Shown here piece by piece: positions 8,516 through 18,004 of a stretch of 59,375 nucleotides of DNA. Where the stretch lies: NCBI GenBank assembly GCA_020532185.1, contig JAJBBH010000126.1, positions 1 to 59,375 on the forward strand. Direction: 5' to 3'. This DNA comes from Candidatus Cloacimonadota bacterium. Lineage in GTDB: Bacteria; Cloacimonadota; Cloacimonadia; Cloacimonadales; WRIO01. The position numbers and the translations under genes are program-made. The notes under the pieces are model-generated. The model did not search any database. It was not told the origin of the DNA and saw nothing but the letters and a program-made list of their open reading frames with translations. Numbering within the stretch: position 1 is the stretch's first letter; every line of letters begins with the position of its first letter.

Positions 8516-9871
8516 TTAATTTCTGTGATGAATATTCAGGCTCCTGTCTTTCCATTTTGCTTTTTTGAAATAAATAAATGATGCAATAGCACCAAAGAAC
8601 CAGCCAACAGGAATTCCTAACCAGATACCTTTTGGTCCTAAGCCAAGTGCAGGTCGTGATAGCAAATAAGCTGCTGGAATTCTTAGAATCCAAAGTGAAA
8701 AGATTGATATTATCATAGGAATAAATGTATCTCCTGCACCGCGTAAAAAGCCAGTAAAGCAAAACATTGTGGAAAATAGCAGATAACACGAGCCAACAAT
8801 TCTCAAATATGCTAATCCAGGTTTTATTACTCCCATATCTCTGGTAAATATAAGAATTAACTTATCTCCAAAAAACCAAAACAAAAGTGTCACAAAAGTT
8901 GAAATTACAGCTGCCATTGCCATTGTTACATACAAACCTTTACTTGCTCTATCGTATTTACGAGCACCGAGGTTTTGCCCAACAAAAGAAGATAAAGCCA
9001 TAGAAAAGTTCATAGCAGGCATCATAGCAAATGAGTCAAGTCTATTTGCTACTGCATAACTTGCGGCAACATCACTTCCAAACTCGTTTACAATGCGCAA
9101 AAGAGCCATGCCCCCAATAGACACAAATGTTTGTTGTATGCCAGTAGGCAAGCCAATTTTTATACTTCTTTTGAATATATCTAAGTCAAAAAGATAACTT
9201 CTAATTCTTAACTTCATCACTGGGTGCCTAAATTGTAAATATACCAACATCGTTGACACACTTACAAATTGTGATATTATAGTTGCTATCGCTACACCCT
9301 TAACACCCCAACCAAACTTAACTACAAAAGTAATATCTAAAATTATATTTAGAACTGTTGATACAATCAAAAAATATAAGGGAGTCTTTGAGTCTCCAAG
9401 TCCACGCAATATCGCACTAATGCCATTATAACCAAAAAAGAAAAGCATACCAAGTGAATATACACGAAAATATCCAATAGCTTCTTCTGTTATGTTAGGA
9501 GGTGTATTGAGTAAACTAAAGATTTGCCTTGTAAATACTGTGCCCAGAATGGTTGCTATTATTCCTGCAATTGCACTAAAACCGAGCATTACATCGATTC
9601 CACGTTTGACATTTTCACCCTCTTTAGCACCATAATAATGAGATATTAATACTGATATACCAATTGATATACCCATAAAAAATGATGTTAATACAAATAT
9701 TACAGGAAAAGATGCTCCAACTGCTGCTAAAGCTTCTTTCCCAATGAAGTTTCCGACTACGACACTATCTACCACGTTATAAAGCTGTTGAAATACATTT
9801 CCAAGCAGCATTGGTAAAGAAAAAAATAAAATTTGTGTACTTATTCTTCCATTTGTTAAATCTTTCATCAA
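8516..9871 (-). CDS. MATE-family multidrug/cation efflux transporter (NorM/DinF type)
   Basis: 451 residues with about twelve membrane segments in two homologous halves, the MATE length and layout. The N-terminal half starts LPMLLGNVFQQLYNVVDSVVVGNFIG, a MATE signature region, and the second half has the matching IGLPTGIQQTFVSIGGMALL. Family members expel cationic drugs or metabolites using Na+ or H+ gradients. It lies 53 bp upstream of the MEMO gene and 18 bp downstream of the isochorismatase-like gene, so it is likely co-transcribed. The substrate cannot be predicted. Confidence 0.94.
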   Translation of the reverse strand: MMKDLTNGRISTQILFFSLPMLLGNVFQQLYNVVDSVVVGNFIGKEALAAVGASFPVIFVLTSFFMGISIGISVLISHYYGAKEGENVKRGIDVMLGFSAIAGIIATILGTVFTRQIFSLLNTPPNITEEAIGYFRVYSLGMLFFFGYNGISAILRGLGDSKTPLYFLIVSTVLNIILDITFVVKFGWGVKGVAIATIISQFVSVSTMLVYLQFRHPVMKLRIRSYLFDLDIFKRSIKIGLPTGIQQTFVSIGGMALLRIVNEFGSDVAASYAVANRLDSFAMMPAMNFSMALSSFVGQNLGARKYDRASKGLYVTMAMAAVISTFVTLLFWFFGDKLILIFTRDMGVIKPGLAYLRIVGSCYLLFSTMFCFTGFLRGAGDTFIPMIISIFSLWILRIPAAYLLSRPALGLGPKGIWLGIPVGWFFGAIASFIYFKKAKWKDRSLNIHHRN

Positions 9872-9889
9872 ATCTCCATTTCAATATTT

Positions 9890-10432
9890 CTATTTAACAA
9901 GAGCTGATATTTCTTTAAACTGTGGGTGCTTAGCATCTTCTAATATCTCAAATAATAACATTTCCATACTAATCATTTCAACATTATGATGTACTAACCT
10001 GTGAACAGCTATTTCTTTATCAGTTTGCTTTCTTGACGAAATAGCATCGTTAACAAATAACACATTATACCCTAACGCTTTTCCGTCAAGGGCAGATTGA
10101 GCCATACAAACATGTGCCTCTATGCCATACAAAACAATATGATCTGGTCCTAATGCTTTGATATGATCAATGAACTCTGGTGTAAATATGCTGAAACGTG
10201 TCTTTTCAAACTCGACTGCATGTTTAGGCACATATATGTCAACCATTGTGTCTCCAAGCCCTTTAGGGTATTGTTTTGTAACTACCAGTGGTATATTTAA
10301 GATCTCTGCTGCTTTGTTTAATGTATTTGCTTTTTGAATTACATTGTCTATTTGAAAAATTGCATGGCGAAACTTTTCTTGTATATCCACCATTATAAAA
10401 ACACTGTTTGATTGATTAATCTTTTTACGCAT
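9890..10432 (-). CDS. Isochorismatase-family cysteine hydrolase
   Basis: A 180-residue hydrolase with the family triad visible: Asp16 in MVDIQEKF, Lys77 in FEKTRFS and Cys109 in GIEAHVCMAQSAL. The middle motif TKQYPKGLG is close to that of the YcaC/isochorismatase-like amidohydrolases. These enzymes hydrolyse small amides or related bonds; without siderophore genes nearby, a true isochorismatase is unlikely. It lies inside a minus-strand operon between the metallopeptidase and the MATE exporter. Confidence 0.92.
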   Translation of the reverse strand: MRKKINQSNSVFIMVDIQEKFRHAIFQIDNVIQKANTLNKAAEILNIPLVVTKQYPKGLGDTMVDIYVPKHAVEFEKTRFSIFTPEFIDHIKALGPDHIVLYGIEAHVCMAQSALDGKALGYNVLFVNDAISSRKQTDKEIAVHRLVHHNVEMISMEMLLFEILEDAKHPQFKEISALVK

Positions 10433-10454
10433 AATTTCTCCTTATGATATCTTT

Positions 10455-13304
10455 TTAAAACATATTTGCTCCAAATGGCAAGCTAAACATATAGTAGTCT
10501 TTTAGCTTATTGCCTTTTAAATCATAGGCAAAGCCATATTTACTAAGAATATCAAAGCCAAATAGATTTATAAGAACTTTAAACTCAAGACCTGCAGCCT
10601 TATATTCGACATCTTTTTGAGTATCGTCCACATTAAGAAGACGTGTGTAATCTACAAAAAGAGCAGCACCTGCATAGCCACCTTGAATAAAATCATCGCT
10701 GACTTTTAAGTTTATTTCATTTTGTGAATTAAATAGAGTTTTACTTGTATGAGTTTTCTCATAGCCTCTTAGATAAAAACGATTAAAAGCTGGTTGTGTT
10801 CCTACTTGAAAGAACTCATATTGGTCGATACCTGGCATAAATTGCTTTAATTGTTCTCCACTTAGATGCTGAATATTGTTTTGTGTGCTGAGAGAAATTG
10901 TTTTTAATTGCTCGTTTTTAAACGCATTTAAAAAAGGTGCAAAGGCTAAACCCAATTGTAAATCATTTTGTGTATACTTATATTTTGTTAGTCCGTTCTG
11001 CAGCCTGTATCCTGCTTCAATCTTCTTTACAGGGTGATAACTACTATTTCTCCATGGCAGGTTGTATTTATAGTTTATAAATGTTTCAGAGCTTAAATAT
11101 TGGGCATCTTCGAAGTGTGAAAGAAAATCATTTTTATCTTTTTTTATATCAGAGTAATGAATACCTGCACCATAACTCATAGAAGAAAAGAATGTGCTGG
11201 TATTAGCCGGAAACTCAGCTGTTAAGCTATACTTTTTCATATTTTGAAAGTAAAGCTTATCATTCTCATAACCTGCAAACCACTCAGTCTCCAAAGCTAC
11301 AAGATTAATTGTTGGGTAAAAGCTATTATTGGTATAAGCCAACATCCAGTATTTTTTGTTTGAAAAGTCATATGGAATCAAGCCAGTCCCTACGATTGTA
11401 TGCTTTCCTAAAGGCTCAGAAAAAATAAAAGTACCCAATGCTTGTTTAGCAAGAGGGATTATAAAGCCTTGTCTCCATGCGATATTTTTGAACGCATTGT
11501 ACTTTATTGGGTCGCTTTTTTGTGCCTCTGGTATCGGTTCTCTTAACATAAAGTTTGGTTTAGCATCAATCCATTTAGTATAATAATTATGATTTATTGT
11601 AAGCTCATCGACATCTTTTTCTTTTAAAAGTGTTTTCCCAAGAGAAAAGCCTCCCCTATAGTATTCAACCAATCCATATGTGAAAGTTGTATCATTTATA
11701 GTCTCAACTTTAATAGGGCTAATATTATATGGTGGAGTTTGGTATTCAAGAAGGTTTTTTGAATCAATATCATAACGATAAATAGTGAGTTTGAAGTCTT
11801 CTGCCTTCTCTGTCGATATCAAAATCACATTATCATTATACCAGCTTATAGATTGTGCCATATATGGTAATTCTTGTTCAGAAATAAGCAGACCCTTTAC
11901 AACATCATAAACACTTATTTTAAACTTTGCCTGCTCGTCAAACAAAGTAACTGCCAGGTTTTCGCCATTTGGTGATAGCTTTAACTCACCAACTTGTGCA
12001 TCTTTTGAAAACTGTAACAACACAGACACATCCCCAAGTGGGCATCGATAATACACCTTATTATACTCTAAATCTAACTTTTGGAAATAGACTCCTCCTG
12101 CATTATCAACCTGAACATGATTTCCTTCAATAAGCTTTATTTTTTTCTTATCTTCAATAGAATACAAATAAATACGCGGTGCAATTTTCCCTTTTTCCAC
12201 TCTTGTATATAAAGAGTAGGCTACCCACTCTTTATTTTCACTTAAGCTATATGAGGCAAAGCTATTAGCTTTGTCAATCAGTAGCTCATTTTCAAAGTAA
12301 AAATTATTTTTCTTTAGGCTATCAGGGCTTACATTTGCCAGTACTAAATCGTAATGGTATTGATTAAGTGATTTTCTTGCAACAAATAATGCTTTATCAT
12401 CTGTTAGAATTATCTCTTTGAAATCTGTCCAGTTACTCTTATATTCAGTCAGTGAATTAATGCTATAATCACGGCTTAAATCGTTGCCTTGTTGAACATA
12501 AGCTTGTCCATAATAATACGTATAGACATGACGTCGCCATTCTTCAACAAAATCTTCAAAGCTTTTGTCATATACTTTTTTAAAAGCTTTTTCAAAAGAG
12601 TACAGTCCTGTTTTATTGCGGTATTTTAGCATTTGCATTAATTTTTCTTCACCATATTCACTTTGCAAGTAACGCACCATTGAAAAGCCTGCACCATACA
12701 TTAATCCGCCTTCAAACATGCCAGAAGGAACTTTTTGTGTATGTGAGTAAACAGAATTTCGTAAGAATCTATCTCCGCGATTATAGCCCCATGGTTCACC
12801 ACTGAAGAACTGTGCAAAGCCTTCATTCAAAGTAATTGGAAAGGTAAGTGCATTAATTGGTAAATATGGCGACATCCAATCTTGTAATGATTGTGCAACA
12901 AACCAATGTGCCGCTTCATGTGCAATAACTTTTCTAAGCCACTTATCATTGCCCGTAAAAGACTGTGTAAAGTCATTTTGATTCACCCAGATAAAAATAT
13001 AATAATTCAATAAAGCGGCTCCATTAGCAATATTATCTTGGTTTGATATATATATTATCATTTTATCATTTGGTATTATTCCATAAGCTTTTGTGTAAGT
13101 ATCAAAGCTTTCTTGGGCAATATCTGCACTTTGAACTGCATACTCCAGCAAAGGTTCGTGATAAACTATTCTGCAGTTTTTTGTGCTAATTTCATGCCAT
13201 TTAAGTTCTGAGTGATTCCTTTGATTAAATAAGTTAAATGCACCCAGAGCAACTAATTGCAAACAAACTATTGTAAAAATAATAACAAGTATTGATTTTT
13301 TCAT
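10455..13304 (-). CDS. Peptidase MA-like metalloprotease fused to propeller-like and outer-membrane-barrel regions
   Basis: 949 residues. Residues 1-24 are a signal or anchor segment. Residues 40-270 are a peptidase-MA-like gluzincin domain with HEAAH at 129-133 and the third zinc ligand Glu161 in LNEGFAQFF. Residues about 290-590 contain repeated beta-strand blocks (FASYSLSENKEWVAYSL, LSPNGENLAVTLF) like TolB propeller blades. Residues about 600-949 are rich in alternating aromatic strands and end with a terminal Phe, as in outer-membrane barrels. The protein probably sits in the outer membrane and acts on envelope proteins. Its start codon overlaps the stop of the RNA methyltransferase gene. 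Confidence 0.88.
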   Translation of the reverse strand: MKKSILVIIFTIVCLQLVALGAFNLFNQRNHSELKWHEISTKNCRIVYHEPLLEYAVQSADIAQESFDTYTKAYGIIPNDKMIIYISNQDNIANGAALLNYYIFIWVNQNDFTQSFTGNDKWLRKVIAHEAAHWFVAQSLQDWMSPYLPINALTFPITLNEGFAQFFSGEPWGYNRGDRFLRNSVYSHTQKVPSGMFEGGLMYGAGFSMVRYLQSEYGEEKLMQMLKYRNKTGLYSFEKAFKKVYDKSFEDFVEEWRRHVYTYYYGQAYVQQGNDLSRDYSINSLTEYKSNWTDFKEIILTDDKALFVARKSLNQYHYDLVLANVSPDSLKKNNFYFENELLIDKANSFASYSLSENKEWVAYSLYTRVEKGKIAPRIYLYSIEDKKKIKLIEGNHVQVDNAGGVYFQKLDLEYNKVYYRCPLGDVSVLLQFSKDAQVGELKLSPNGENLAVTLFDEQAKFKISVYDVVKGLLISEQELPYMAQSISWYNDNVILISTEKAEDFKLTIYRYDIDSKNLLEYQTPPYNISPIKVETINDTTFTYGLVEYYRGGFSLGKTLLKEKDVDELTINHNYYTKWIDAKPNFMLREPIPEAQKSDPIKYNAFKNIAWRQGFIIPLAKQALGTFIFSEPLGKHTIVGTGLIPYDFSNKKYWMLAYTNNSFYPTINLVALETEWFAGYENDKLYFQNMKKYSLTAEFPANTSTFFSSMSYGAGIHYSDIKKDKNDFLSHFEDAQYLSSETFINYKYNLPWRNSSYHPVKKIEAGYRLQNGLTKYKYTQNDLQLGLAFAPFLNAFKNEQLKTISLSTQNNIQHLSGEQLKQFMPGIDQYEFFQVGTQPAFNRFYLRGYEKTHTSKTLFNSQNEINLKVSDDFIQGGYAGAALFVDYTRLLNVDDTQKDVEYKAAGLEFKVLINLFGFDILSKYGFAYDLKGNKLKDYYMFSLPFGANMF

Positions 13305-14032
13305 TTTATCTCCTCTTCTGTCATAATAAAACCATATCCTTTACCTTTTTTTAAGACATGTATTCGATTAAACATTGCTTTAATTTTATAAGACATGGGT
13401 TTTGTAATATTTGCTCGATAAAACAGGCTACTCAAAAGCTTTTTTACATTATCTGGTGGAAAGTTTTTAAAATAACCTATCTCTTTTAATACTTCCAAAG
13501 AATATTGAACAGTTTCACAGAGTTCTTTATTATCTAACAGATCATCTTCTTTTGTTTCATTGGTTTGATACGAAAAAATCTCGTACAGGATTATAGAAAC
13601 AGCGTGAGACAAATTAAGCGAGGGAAATCTTTCATTTGCTGGGATATATGTATGCAAGTTACAAAGAGCTACCTCTTCATCTGTCAGCCCAAATGTTTCT
13701 CTTCCAAAGACTAATGCAATTTTAAGTCCTTTGCTTTGGTGCACATAATTAGCTGTTTCACGAGGGTTAAAATCTATTTTTTTCTTTTGTCCAAATCTTC
13801 TTGTAAGCAAAATTACTCTGTCTATATCGTGTAATGCAGACACCAAATCAGGATATACTTCAGCATTTTCCATAATCATTTCTGAATGCATTGCTAATAT
13901 CTTATCATCTTTTTCTGGTATTGCACCAACAATACGCAAGTTTTCAAAGGAAAAGTTGTGCATTATACGTGACACAGCACCAACATTACCTTTATATTTT
14001 GGTTCGACCAATACAACAAATACGTTATTCAT
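13301..14032 (-). CDS. SpoU/TrmH-family RNA methyltransferase, TrmJ-like
   Basis: 243 residues from the ATG at 14032; an upstream in-frame TTG at 14038 is less likely. The SPOUT knot is clear: FVVLVEPKYKGNVGAVSRIMHNF near the N-terminus, ALVFGRETFGLTDEE in the middle and IPANERFPSLNLSHAVSIILYEIF binding S-adenosylmethionine. The C-terminal helices match TrmJ proteins, which methylate the 2'-OH of nucleotide 32 in tRNA. It overlaps the Crp-like gene upstream by 8 bp and the peptidase gene by 4 bp. The exact RNA target is an inference. Confidence 0.9.
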   Translation of the reverse strand: MNNVFVVLVEPKYKGNVGAVSRIMHNFSFENLRIVGAIPEKDDKILAMHSEMIMENAEVYPDLVSALHDIDRVILLTRRFGQKKKIDFNPRETANYVHQSKGLKIALVFGRETFGLTDEEVALCNLHTYIPANERFPSLNLSHAVSIILYEIFSYQTNETKEDDLLDNKELCETVQYSLEVLKEIGYFKNFPPDNVKKLLSSLFYRANITKPMSYKIKAMFNRIHVLKKGKGYGFIMTEEEIK

Positions 14033-14726
14033 AATCAAATTGATTAGATTTTAGTATCTCGAATAATTTTTCATTTTGTATATAAAAAGAAAACGTTGAC
14101 CCTGCTACGACTGTGAAACTTTCAAGCAGGTTTATCTTTTTTAAAAATTGCAAAGCCGAATATAGTTGTTCTGATGACAAATTTAGCTCTTTAGAAAGTG
14201 TTGGAATTGAAACCATGATTTTATTATTTTTATCTTCTGATTCCATATTTATTTTCAAAAAATGGCTGGATAAAGTCTTAATGACATTTAATTCATGCAT
14301 TTTATTTAATAGTTCATTCATATTAGCCAAGTTTTGTGCAAAGGACTTAAAAAGCCGATACATTAAGTCTGGGATATTTAGCAATGCTTTGATAAAGTCT
14401 GCATTTGTAAACTCCATAACAACGCTGTCGACTAATGCTTTCACTGAGGCAGTTCTTTTTCTATCTAAGAAAATACCCATTTCACCAAAAATATGACCAT
14501 CTGCCAAATTTGCAATCACAACAATATTATTTAAGTGATCTTTTCGATATACCTGAGCCTCGCCAGTCAACAAAATAAAAACCGCATTTGCTAAACTGCC
14601 CTCTACAATAATAACTTCATCTTTTTTTAATAATCTTTTTTTACCATGTTGAAAAATAAAAGCAAAAGTATCTTCTTTTTTACCTTTTCCGAGCTGATCA
14701 ACTAATTCATATATATTTGTGCTCAT
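14025..14726 (-). CDS. Crp/Fnr-family cyclic-nucleotide-binding protein
   Basis: 233 residues from the ATG at 14726, chosen because GGGAG lies just upstream; a longer frame back to 14771 would begin inside the upstream hairpin. Residues about 25-140 form a cNMP-binding beta-barrel with GEAQVY, GHIFGEMGIFLDRKRTASVKAL and the phosphate-binding-cassette position. Residues 170-225 look like a winged helix (SIPTLSKELNLSSEQLYSALQFLKKINLLES), so it may bind DNA. There are no clustered cysteines, so it is not an Fnr-type sensor. A class III cyclase gene at 47375 could supply the ligand, but that link is only inferred. Confidence 0.85.
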   Translation of the reverse strand: MSTNIYELVDQLGKGKKEDTFAFIFQHGKKRLLKKDEVIIVEGSLANAVFILLTGEAQVYRKDHLNNIVVIANLADGHIFGEMGIFLDRKRTASVKALVDSVVMEFTNADFIKALLNIPDLMYRLFKSFAQNLANMNELLNKMHELNVIKTLSSHFLKINMESEDKNNKIMVSIPTLSKELNLSSEQLYSALQFLKKINLLESFTVVAGSTFSFYIQNEKLFEILKSNQFDYE

Positions 14727-14751
14727 GGTATATCTCCCACTTAAAAGAACA

Positions 14752-14773
14752 AGGTGGGCAAATCTGCCCACCT
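14752..14773 (-). terminator. Terminator-like hairpin between ftcD and the Crp-like gene
   Basis: A perfect 9-bp stem AGGTGGGCA (14752-14760) and TGCCCACCT (14765-14773) around a 4-nt loop. On the minus strand it runs into TTGTTCTTTT. It ends only 26 bp before the Crp-like start codon. Confidence 0.75.
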
Positions 14774-14787
14774 AATTAATAAATATT

Positions 14788-16455
14788 TTAGACAAGCAAT
14801 TTTCTTACTTCTTTTTCTACACTGCATGCCAAAACATCAATTTGCTCGATCAATTCTTCTGATTTTTTACAGATATCTTTTTTAAATTCCTCATCTTCGA
14901 TTGATGCCATATTAATTTTTACGTTGAGATATGCAGCTTTAGCACCAGCATTGGCAGTAATAGCCCCAACACCTGCGTCCGAAACTGCGTTCTTATTTCC
15001 AATTTTTGCGATTTTATCAGATAGCTTTACACATTCTAAAGCAATTTCAATTGTTTTAAAAGGAATCATTATTGCCTTTTTAGTTGCTTCTTGTATAGCA
15101 TTATTACGTGTAACTTTTTCTTCGTCAGTTTTTCTTGGCAAACCCATTGCAGCCATCAAATCGTTAAATGCTTCTGTATCATCATCAATAGCTCTTAAAG
15201 CGTCTGCTTTTACTCTTTGAGCTTCTTCAGCGATTGGTTTTGCAGGTTCCCAGCTATCTTCATAGCCTTTTTTATTGATAGTTAGATTTGCGACCATAGA
15301 AGTCAAGCTTGCAGATACTGCAAGACACAGAGCTGCAGCACTTCCTCCTCCAGGAGCTGGTACATCGATAGAGAGCTCATCACAGAAGCCCTCAAGGGTC
15401 ATATCAACCAATCTCCCTTCAGGTCGAATTGCATATTCAATAACTTTTTTATTAATATCAAAAGGAGACAATTCGGCTAAACCCATTGATTGCACTGCTG
15501 TTTCAATCAACATTTTGTCAGGCATTCCTGCCGACTCATCAAGCAGGTTTAAGTAATGTTTACCTGCCATAGTCATAGCATCTTTTGGAATAAGCCCAAC
15601 TAACTCACTACCTGTTACAACGACACCAATCTCATGAGCTAATTCTCTTACTTTATCTAAAACTACATGAGCAGGGGTGATTCTAAAATTGGTCAAATTC
15701 ATTGAAATTTGGGCTCTATTATATTCATCAATATACCAACCGACTGCTTTACAGTTTTGGAATAAACCTGGCTCAAATACTCTTTCTCCTTGTTCATCTC
15801 GCACAATTTTTCCATCAGCATCGCGTTTTAATGTACCTTTTTCTCTTATAATATTTGCAATTTGAGTAGCTTTACCTTTGTCCCTTGTATTAAGATTAAT
15901 ATTATATGCTATGAGAAACTCTCTTGCACCAATTGCAGTTGCACCAGCTTTTGCATTAAATTCAAATGGTCCAAAATCTGGTCTCCAAAACTCATCTTTC
16001 ATCTTGTCTGATAATGCCTCATATTCTCCCTTTCTCACATCTGCCAAATTCTCTCTTTCAGGTTTACTTGCAGACTTCTCATATAAATAGATCGGGATTC
16101 CAAGCTCTTCACCAACTCTTTTTCCAAGTTTTTTGGATAATTCAACACATTCATCCATTGTCACACCAGAAACAGGAATTAGAGGACAAACATCTGTCGC
16201 TCCCATACGAGCATGTGCACCATGATGTTTTGACATATCAATTAGTTCTGCTGCTTTTTTAATTGCCAAAAAAGCTGCCTCGATTACTGACTCAGGCTCT
16301 CCAACAAATGTAAAAACGGTTCTATTTGTATCTGCACCTGGATCAACGTCTAATAATGTAACATTTTTAACACTTTTTACTTGAGCTGCTATTGCATCCA
16401 AAACAGCATGATTTCTTCCTTCACTAAAATTAGGAACACACTCAATCAATTTCAT
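14788..16455 (-). CDS. ftcD: Bifunctional glutamate formimidoyltransferase / formimidoyl-THF cyclodeaminase
   Basis: 555 residues with both halves of the vertebrate-type FTCD fusion. Residues 1-320 are the formiminotransferase (MKLIECVPNFSEGR, active-site region HHGAHARMGATDVCPLIP, and FNAKAGATAIGAREFLIAYNINL). Residues 350-555 are the cyclodeaminase (DVPAPGGGSAAALCLAVSASLTSMV and VSDAGVGAITANAGAKAAYLNVKIN). Together they move the formimino group from formiminoglutamate to tetrahydrofolate and release ammonia, giving methenyl-THF, the last step of histidine breakdown. No hut genes are next to it. SD GGAGG sits before the ATG, and transcription diverges from the HDOD gene. Confidence 0.96.
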   Translation of the reverse strand: MKLIECVPNFSEGRNHAVLDAIAAQVKSVKNVTLLDVDPGADTNRTVFTFVGEPESVIEAAFLAIKKAAELIDMSKHHGAHARMGATDVCPLIPVSGVTMDECVELSKKLGKRVGEELGIPIYLYEKSASKPERENLADVRKGEYEALSDKMKDEFWRPDFGPFEFNAKAGATAIGAREFLIAYNINLNTRDKGKATQIANIIREKGTLKRDADGKIVRDEQGERVFEPGLFQNCKAVGWYIDEYNRAQISMNLTNFRITPAHVVLDKVRELAHEIGVVVTGSELVGLIPKDAMTMAGKHYLNLLDESAGMPDKMLIETAVQSMGLAELSPFDINKKVIEYAIRPEGRLVDMTLEGFCDELSIDVPAPGGGSAAALCLAVSASLTSMVANLTINKKGYEDSWEPAKPIAEEAQRVKADALRAIDDDTEAFNDLMAAMGLPRKTDEEKVTRNNAIQEATKKAIMIPFKTIEIALECVKLSDKIAKIGNKNAVSDAGVGAITANAGAKAAYLNVKINMASIEDEEFKKDICKKSEELIEQIDVLACSVEKEVRKLLV

Positions 16456-16558
16456 TATTTTCCTCCATTTTTTATTAAAAACTCATAAAGTTATCAAACT
16501 CGTTATACTACTCACTAATTATAATATAGTTAATTTGTCAAGTTATAACAAATAAAAC

Positions 16559-16587
16559 TTGATTTTTTGGCAAAATTAATATATATT
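16559..16587 (+). promoter_or_regulatory. Candidate promoter of the HDOD gene
   Basis: TTGATT (16559-16564), a 17-bp spacer, then TATATT (16582-16587), 19 bp upstream of the start codon at 16606. The 150-bp divergent gap with ftcD must hold promoters for both genes. Confidence 0.5.
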
Positions 16588-16605
16588 GAATTTATAGGAG
16601 GTCTA

Positions 16606-17814
16606 ATGAAAAATGTGATTAAAATACTTCTCATGTGTACAAGACTCGAAATAACGACAGAAATCGAATGTTATCTGAAAGGTCTTGAGATTAGATATCA
16701 ATTGTACAAAGCTTTAGACACAGACCAGTTAAAAGAAATATTATCAAAAGAAAGCATTGATTTAATTGTACTTGATATCGGATTACACAAAATTGGTTTT
16801 CTTGAGATACTTACTTTTATCAAAGAATCTTATCCACACCTTGTAAGAATATTAATAGCTGAAGAGTGGTCTAAAGAACTTGTAATTAAAACTAATGATT
16901 TAGTGCATCAAATTATCGAAAAAAGCCTGTTAAAAGATACATTAGTCGATACAATCATCAGAGCAAAACAAATGAGAATATTACTTAAAAATAATAATCT
17001 TGTAAAGCTTATAAATTCGTTCGATGAATTGCCAATTATGCAAAGTATTTATATTGATTTATTGCACTCGCTTGGCTCACCAGAAGTACATCTGAAAAGG
17101 ATTTCTGATATAATTGAAAAAGACTATGCCCTAACTGCAAAAGTACTGCAAGTATCAAATATGTCAGTTTTTAGCCATATCGGTAGAATAAACAGTGTTC
17201 AGCAAGCTGTAATTTTTCTCGGCACAAATGTAATCAAAGCTATTATATATTATTTACAAGTCTTTAGTTTCGAAAACCACGATCTCAAAGAACATAAATT
17301 TATCAAACAACTTGAAAGCCATAGCAATAAGGTTGCCGAGTTCGCTAAAACATGTGCAAAATATTATAAATGCTCTCAAGAAACACAAGATCACACTTAT
17401 ACTGCCGCACTATTGCATGACATAGGCAAGTTAATAATCGTAACAAAATCAAACCAATGGGAGGATATTGTTGCATATGCAAATGACAACAACACATCAA
17501 TCAATAATGCTGAAAAAACTATTTTGGGCACCACTCATGCTGAAATTGGTGCTTATTTATTAAGCTTATGGGGTTTTCCGATTAAAGTTGTTAATGCTGT
17601 TGCATATCATCACCAACCTTCTACAATAAAGCAAAATGAGATATCTCCTTTAACTTGTGTCCATATTAGTGAGTCATTGATCAATGGCGAGTCTCTTGAT
17701 AGTCAAACCAATATATATGAATATCTTGATGCAAACTACTTAGAAAAACTCGGAATTGCAGGAGATTTGCCAATACTACTTAGTCTGTTTAATGAAAATC
17801 TCGCTGGAAATTAA
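16606..17814 (+). CDS. HDOD-domain signalling protein with degenerate receiver-like N-terminus
   Basis: 402 residues from the ATG at 16606, which follows AGGAGG; an in-frame TTG at 16567 lacks a ribosome site. Residues 1-115 resemble a response-regulator fold (DLIVLDIGLHKIGFLEILTFIKESYPHLVRILIA), with Asp at the end of the central strand. Residues about 125-330 form an HDOD domain (PEVHLKRISDIIEKDYALTAKVLQVSN, then TAALLHDIGKLIIV, then VAYHHQPS). HDOD domains are helical HD relatives, usually regulatory and not catalytic, and common in motility and stress signalling. No sensor kinase is adjacent. Confidence 0.88.
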   Translation: MKNVIKILLMCTRLEITTEIECYLKGLEIRYQLYKALDTDQLKEILSKESIDLIVLDIGLHKIGFLEILTFIKESYPHLVRILIAEEWSKELVIKTNDLVHQIIEKSLLKDTLVDTIIRAKQMRILLKNNNLVKLINSFDELPIMQSIYIDLLHSLGSPEVHLKRISDIIEKDYALTAKVLQVSNMSVFSHIGRINSVQQAVIFLGTNVIKAIIYYLQVFSFENHDLKEHKFIKQLESHSNKVAEFAKTCAKYYKCSQETQDHTYTAALLHDIGKLIIVTKSNQWEDIVAYANDNNTSINNAEKTILGTTHAEIGAYLLSLWGFPIKVVNAVAYHHQPSTIKQNEISPLTCVHISESLINGESLDSQTNIYEYLDANYLEKLGIAGDLPILLSLFNENLAGN

Positions 17815-17938
17815 TATAATAAGTTAAAACCATTTGCGGCTACAAATATTGCTTCTTGTTTATCAAATTGAATAATAAATGAGAAATATTTTTCTTGCAA
17901 AAGACTCAAAACTGATTATATTAAGAAGTATAGTTGTG

Positions 17939-17968
17939 TTTTAAGTATTTTAAGTATTTTAAGTATTT
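17939..17968 (+). repeat. Short tandem repeat, 9-bp unit
   Basis: TTTTAAGTA is repeated three times without change (17939-17965) and begins a fourth time. It lies in the 17815-18245 gap, which has no gene and also contains copy B of the dispersed element. Confidence 0.9.
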
Positions 17969-18004
17969 AAATTCCTCATTAACACCCAATTACAACAGCT
18001 AAGC

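Noticed and set aside
14113-16262. Plus-strand frames of 60-127 codons opposite the Crp-like and ftcD genes
   Set aside because: They lie opposite well-recognised genes and show no family similarity.
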